DNA from: Sphagnum magellanicum
Lineage: Eukaryota > Streptophyta > Sphagnopsida > Sphagnales > Sphagnaceae
Length of the DNA: 64,000 nucleotides
Direction of reading: 5' to 3'
NCBI GenBank assembly: GCA_021904315.1
Contig: CM038908.1
Location: forward strand, 34,276,001-34,340,000
Positions 59,695 through 64,000 of the stretch are shown here, in pieces (positions within the stretch are counted from its first letter, which is position 1; each line of letters opens with the position of its first letter). The position numbers and the translations under genes were made by a program. The notes under the pieces were generated by a model, which was given only the letters and a program-made list of their open reading frames with translations, had not been told where the DNA came from and made no database searches.

Positions 59695-62600
59695 AAACAT
59701 TCACTGCTGGGCTCACGACTCAGTCCCGACTGGTCGATTTCAAGGAAAGTATCGTTTTCTGACTGACACGAAGCTATGGTTGGTTGTGGAAGAAGAGCAC
59801 CCTGTAGCAACCTGTGTGATATGGTTGGGGCGGAGAGCTCTTGGTAGATCTGTCATCAATATTTCTAACTCGATCCTTGCGCTTGTTTCAAGCTACAATT
59901 AAACAGAGTACTCTCTAGCCTAGTCGTTTATGGACGCTCGAGAAGAGTGGTCGGTGACTTGGGGTTGGTACCAGGGATGGCTTCCACGTTTGTACATGTC
60001 CATAACATCTTGAGACTTGAGACGGTTATTTATCTCAAAGTGATCGTTTCATTCTTGTCTACTTTTGATGTTCGACTGTTGTGACTACCCAGGCATCTCC
60101 GCCCTTTCCCTCCATGCTTCTTCTATTCACAGGTGCTGGCTCTTAACGCCTTCTCACTCCATGCATCTGCCATCAAGCTGAAGAAATGTAAACCATCAGC
60201 ATCGAGAAAACGGGATCGCATTTTTCAGCATGATGGCAGATACATGAGGTGCATGTGCATTATTTGACTTGGAATCAGGCAGGAGATACTTGCTTGGATT
60301 TGTGGCTTGAACTTGATCTCCTCCACGATATCTTTGATGCTAGGGACATCATCATCATCAAGGTGTAAGAAAATATCATAGTATATTATAGCATATAGGT
60401 GAGTGCTACATGAAGCAGAGAAAGATGTCTTCACTGCAAACGTATTGTCTTCTTAAACCTACAACTAGCTTTGATGTTTTGAAGGCAATAGTGGCGCGGC
60501 GTTGGCCATTCTCCCCATCCAAGCAATCTAGGGTTTCTGATAGTTTGTGATGTGTGAATAGTAGGGTTCTGGTTAAGGACTGACTTGGGAAGAAGGGAGG
60601 TTAGGGTTTTCTTTGGAAAGTGTCAGCTTGCAGTCTGATGGCCTTTGAGCTTCTGTTTCAGGATGATGGCACAAGTGAGGGTGATGTTCTGAACGTGCCG
60701 TGAGCTTTGAAGCTCAGAGCTTATTCTTCTTTTTTTGGTTTAATCTGCTGTGGTGTGATGCAACTGCATAGTTTGTACCCATGGCAGCATGGAATTGAGG
60801 GCTTGAAAATTAGGTGGAGCAGTTGAAAAGAAGTGAGAGGAATGGAGGATGTGAAGGAGACCATGAGTTAGCTAAGAAATGTGAGAAGGAACTTGCTTTG
60901 ACTGTTAGGAGTGTATGTGATATTGCTGAAGATCAATGATTCTTTCCTTGAGAACTTGTATCACTAAAATGAAGGTCATAGCATGGAAACGATGGGGACT
61001 GAGAGTGTACCAAATTGAGTTTAGTTTTTGTTGCTGTTTGATTCCCACTGTTTTCATATTGCTTGTTTTTATTCTTTCTTCATTCTAGTTTGTCTCTTCT
61101 GTATTGTTCCTTCTTTCTGGTTCTGAATGTCCTTATCTGGAAATCTTTCTTTGACTTCAAGGAAAGGGTTTTAACCTTGTTCTGGCTTTCTCAATTGAGA
61201 GTATGGGGATTTTTTGATTCACATGAGAGAGATAATATATTATTTTGTGGAGAACTGCTCTATTTTGCTTATATCACTACAGTATCTGGTAAGCTAGTGA
61301 GATTTGGTATGAATTTGAAACAAGAAAGGGTGATGGCAATAGAGTAATGTAAGAGCTTGATGAGCTATGCAATAGGTTTGAGTGAGTTATAATGTTATTG
61401 TGTTGTGTAAACATGATTAAGTCTGAGTAAAGAAATACCATTTGATGTCTTAATATGTGAAGTTCATCGGTTGGCATTTGAGCACAGAGATATGGACAGG
61501 GGCAAAAAAGTGTGTGGAGTTTTGAGTCAAGCAATAAGGGGTTGGTGAAGTTGTGTGCTGATCATGAGTGAATATATGATGCAGTCTAACAAGTAAAGCA
61601 ACATTTGTGATGATTGAAATGAAGTGACAATGGTCATAACAATATGTTCAATCTGAACCTCTTCACAGGTTGTAAAGAACCAGCATGCACCTGGACTTAT
61701 GAAAATGCAACTGTGATAGATTTGGACCATAGTTGAGGTATTTGATCCAGAGTTAAATCAATAAGGAGCAAAAGCTGTAGCTGCTGCCGCCATTTGCCAC
61801 TCACTACTTGATTCTTTGTACTGCCTCTCCCTGCCCTTGCACATGTATGCCATTGACCGGTTTCAATTCCTATTCTCTTGCTTCTGATCAGTTAGTTGGA
61901 ATGGGACTTGAAGTGCAACAACATCCACATTTGTTTTCCTGTTTGCAAAGGGAATTCTAGATTGGGAAGGTGGTCCATGTGCCAAGGGTTATTAATCACC
62001 ATGACCATATTGAGGACTGTGGTGCAACGTTCTAGTTTGGGAATGTTGGGACTGGGACCTCAATTTTGCCACCCATTCTCCTTCAGCAATCAGAGATCAT
62101 TTCTCACCTTTTTCTTCCTTCTTTGACTGCTAAATCACAAACCCCAGATTGCAAATTTTTGTGACTCACAGTTGATCCTTCATATGTTGATGTGAACGAT
62201 TTACTCACATTAGTGAGCAGCAATGTTCGACTGTGAGATCTAGAATTGCAATGGAATAAGTGTGCAAAATTTCTAAGTCAGACATTGGAAGGTAGATGAC
62301 AGATTTCAAGCACAGAATCTCACGAACAAATCTTTTGATGGTCCTGGAGAATGACTTGGTGACAATGCAAGCACAAGTTCATTTCCAAGAGCAAAACACC
62401 ATAAGCATCATGGAATTCTCCAAGGTGTCAGCATTTTTTAACCAGGAATGGCTTGTGTTCCAGTAGGATCCTTGCTTTTTCGCTGCTTGTTACCAGCACT
62501 CTGATCTCAAGGAGACACCCACTGACTTTTCCATGTCCCTGCGGAGGATGTGGCAGTCAAAAGTCAAAGCCTAATGGTGCTCAAAGAGTTCATAAATGTA

Positions 62601-63539
62601 GCAAAGTTCACAAAGCTTTCTGAGGCAATCTGCAGTCCAAGAGCAAGCAGTTGCTTTTTCTGAACAGAACTGCAGTGTAACTCAAGTCTCAGTTTTGGAT
62701 CCTGATCCAAGACAGCCAGGTGGTGACCAATGGATTACTTACATGGACCCAGAGATGGAATGGTGAAGGAACTTGGAGAAACTGGGGAATGTGTCTCGAT
62801 CTTCTGGCAGAGAGATCATCAGTGGGCCATGTGAATGGCAGAACACTTGCTACTTTTCAGCTGCATGTGGATTGCCACGTTGAAGAAGGAACAGTTGGAC
62901 TTGGTGGGCCATCTTCAGCTGAAGGCAATGTAGAAGAGGCAGGTATTCCCTCCCAACTGTCCTTCAAGCTCCCTGCAATAATTCCTCGCGTCGCCAGAAG
63001 CATCAACAATTCACAAAATTATGTATGACCTTGGAGATCATGAAGTTGTCTTTGGCGGTCTGCGGTTGAAGCTTTCATCAAAGCAGAAGTTGAATAAAAT
63101 AGTGTCTTTCTTTTTGCAGTCTTAGTTTGGACATAAAAGGTTGTGAGGAGATTGGTGTGTTCTCCTGCAATTAGGAGCTTAGATTGAAGCAAACAGGCTG
63201 AGAAGAAGATCAGTTTGTTTATGCAGTTTGGGGATTTTTGGCACCTTAAAGCCAGAAGGAGTTGAAGGAATTTAGCAGTTTTGCAGTCAAAGCTCTTGAA
63301 GGAAAAAGGTTGAGAAGCTTTTTTTCATGTTGTTGGTGTCTGTGTTTTGGATTCAAAGAATCAATTAAAGATCAAGGACATTTGTGTGGTTTGAAATCTG
63401 GGTTTGAAGCTTTGAAGCAGGGATGAGAAAAAATGTACAAGTTCTTCACAGTATCTGATTAAGAATTGAAGCAAGGGTCAAGAAAACTAGTGTCAGTTTC
63501 TTCAATTCTTGAAGCTAGCGTTTAAGAGAACATTTTGTT
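59695..63539. other. Mixed intergenic DNA with possible exons
   Basis: Composition is less AT-rich than the preceding 2 kb. Exon-like hints: a plus-strand open stretch after an acceptor-like TTCTATTCACAG at 60121-60132 (reads VLALNAFSLHASAIKLKK), and a minus-strand acidic segment within 60280-60360 (DDDDVPSIKDIVEEIKFK). A TAGGGTTT motif is near 60530. None matches a known protein firmly. The last part is probably the leader of the gene at 63582. Confidence 0.3.
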
Positions 63540-63581
63540 TTGCAGGCTGGATCTGAAGACTTGGACAAAAGGATTTTGGGT

Positions 63582-63878
63582 ATGGCAGCAACAGTAGAGC
63601 ATGCCTCACCCAGGGATGAGGCAGAGAAAGCCAGGGAGCAAGCAGCAGAGAAGGCGAGGAGAAGTGCAGAAGCTGCAAAGGAAGCTGCTTTTGAGTTGAA
63701 GGAGGCTGTGAAGGAGCAGGGAGTGGCTACCTTGAAGGCAGTGCAGGATGAGGTTCAGGCAGCCAAGGACATAGCTGCAAAGAAGACACAGGAGGCAGCT
63801 GATGCAGCTGCAGCTGCCAAGGATCAGACGATTGAGTATGCTGTTCAAACCAAGGAAGCAGCTGCGGTAATCCAATAG
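63582..63878 (+). CDS. Ala/Lys/Glu-rich LEA-like protein (98 aa or longer)
   Basis: The frame from ATG 63582 is almost wholly Ala, Lys, Glu, Gln and Asp, with repeats such as EKAREQAAEKARRSAEAAKE and AAKKTQEAADAAAAAKDQ. This is the composition and roughly 11-residue periodicity of group 3 LEA (LEA_4) proteins, which form amphipathic helices on drying and protect membranes or enzymes. There are no signal peptide or membrane segments. An acceptor-like TTTTGCAG precedes the frame at 63537-63544, so coding may begin in an earlier exon. A possible donor GCTGCG|GTAATC at 63866 would continue the protein downstream instead of stopping at TAG 63876. The gene may extend past the window. Another Ala-rich helical protein is possible. 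Confidence 0.5.
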   Translation: MAATVEHASPRDEAEKAREQAAEKARRSAEAAKEAAFELKEAVKEQGVATLKAVQDEVQAAKDIAAKKTQEAADAAAAAKDQTIEYAVQTKEAAAVIQ

Positions 63879-64000
63879 TTCAGCTGATGCTTTTGATTTT
63901 TCCATTTTCTTTGAGTGTAATCTATGTCAGAACTATGTGAGTTCCATGTTGTCATGTCTTTGGAGGTTCCAAATTTTTTGTGGATTGTGTGTTGTGTTGC

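Overview
The window is nuclear DNA of a land plant. The evidence is spliced genes with short GT-AG introns, close plant matches (a PEX5 with plant-type WxxxF/Y motifs, an ARIA/ABAP1 ARM-BTB protein, a plant TAF15/FUS-type RNA-binding protein), telo-box motifs (AAACCCTAA) near ribosomal-protein genes, and hAT and PIF/Harbinger-type elements. The species cannot be fixed from the sequence alone. AT-rich intergenic DNA with modest introns would suit a bryophyte or another non-grass plant, but that is an inference.

Layout. 1-2291: AT-rich DNA, a GC-richer hairpin-dense stretch, a 384-bp Harbinger-type MITE, then the PEX5 leader. 2292-8010 (+): PEX5, 15 coding exons, 778 aa. 9483-9580 (-): a weak LUC7-like first-exon remnant facing RPL26. 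10188-11596 (+): RPL26, 4 exons, 147 aa. 11597-18965: intergenic DNA with degenerate repeats and one orphan exon-like segment. 18966-24739 (-): ARIA/ABAP1-like gene, 19 coding exons, 710 aa, probably with its 5' leader reaching to about 27.0 kb. 27.1-30.6 kb: repeats, a G-run/C-run region, a possible SINE, and the end of a second Harbinger MITE. 30651-32810 (-): TXND9-like thioredoxin-fold protein, 4 exons, 217 aa. 33301-about 35.8 kb: decayed hAT transposon. 36.5-47.3 kb: gene-poor, very AT-rich DNA with minisatellites, opposed tandem arrays, a foldback element and possible SINEs. 47571-47780 (+): RPL38, 69 aa, uninterrupted coding sequence. 50218-51197: a complete-looking non-autonomous hAT element with 8-bp target duplication. 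51868-55666 (+): TAF15-like RRM plus two RanBP2 zinc fingers, 6 exons, 484 aa. 55.7-63.5 kb: mostly non-coding, with an RS-type tandem repeat. 63582-63878 (+): Ala/Lys/Glu-rich LEA-like reading frame near the window edge.

The genes are unrelated housekeeping or regulatory loci (peroxisomal import, ribosome, hormone/cell-cycle adaptor, chaperonin cofactor, transcription/RNA processing). There is no operon-like logic, no CRISPR array and no convincing new multi-gene system. The most interesting material is the small mobile elements with readable ends, the opposed tandem arrays, two GC-AG introns inside conserved genes, and unexplained exon-like fragments. All exon models come from reading-frame continuity, splice signals and remembered homologues; no alignment was run.
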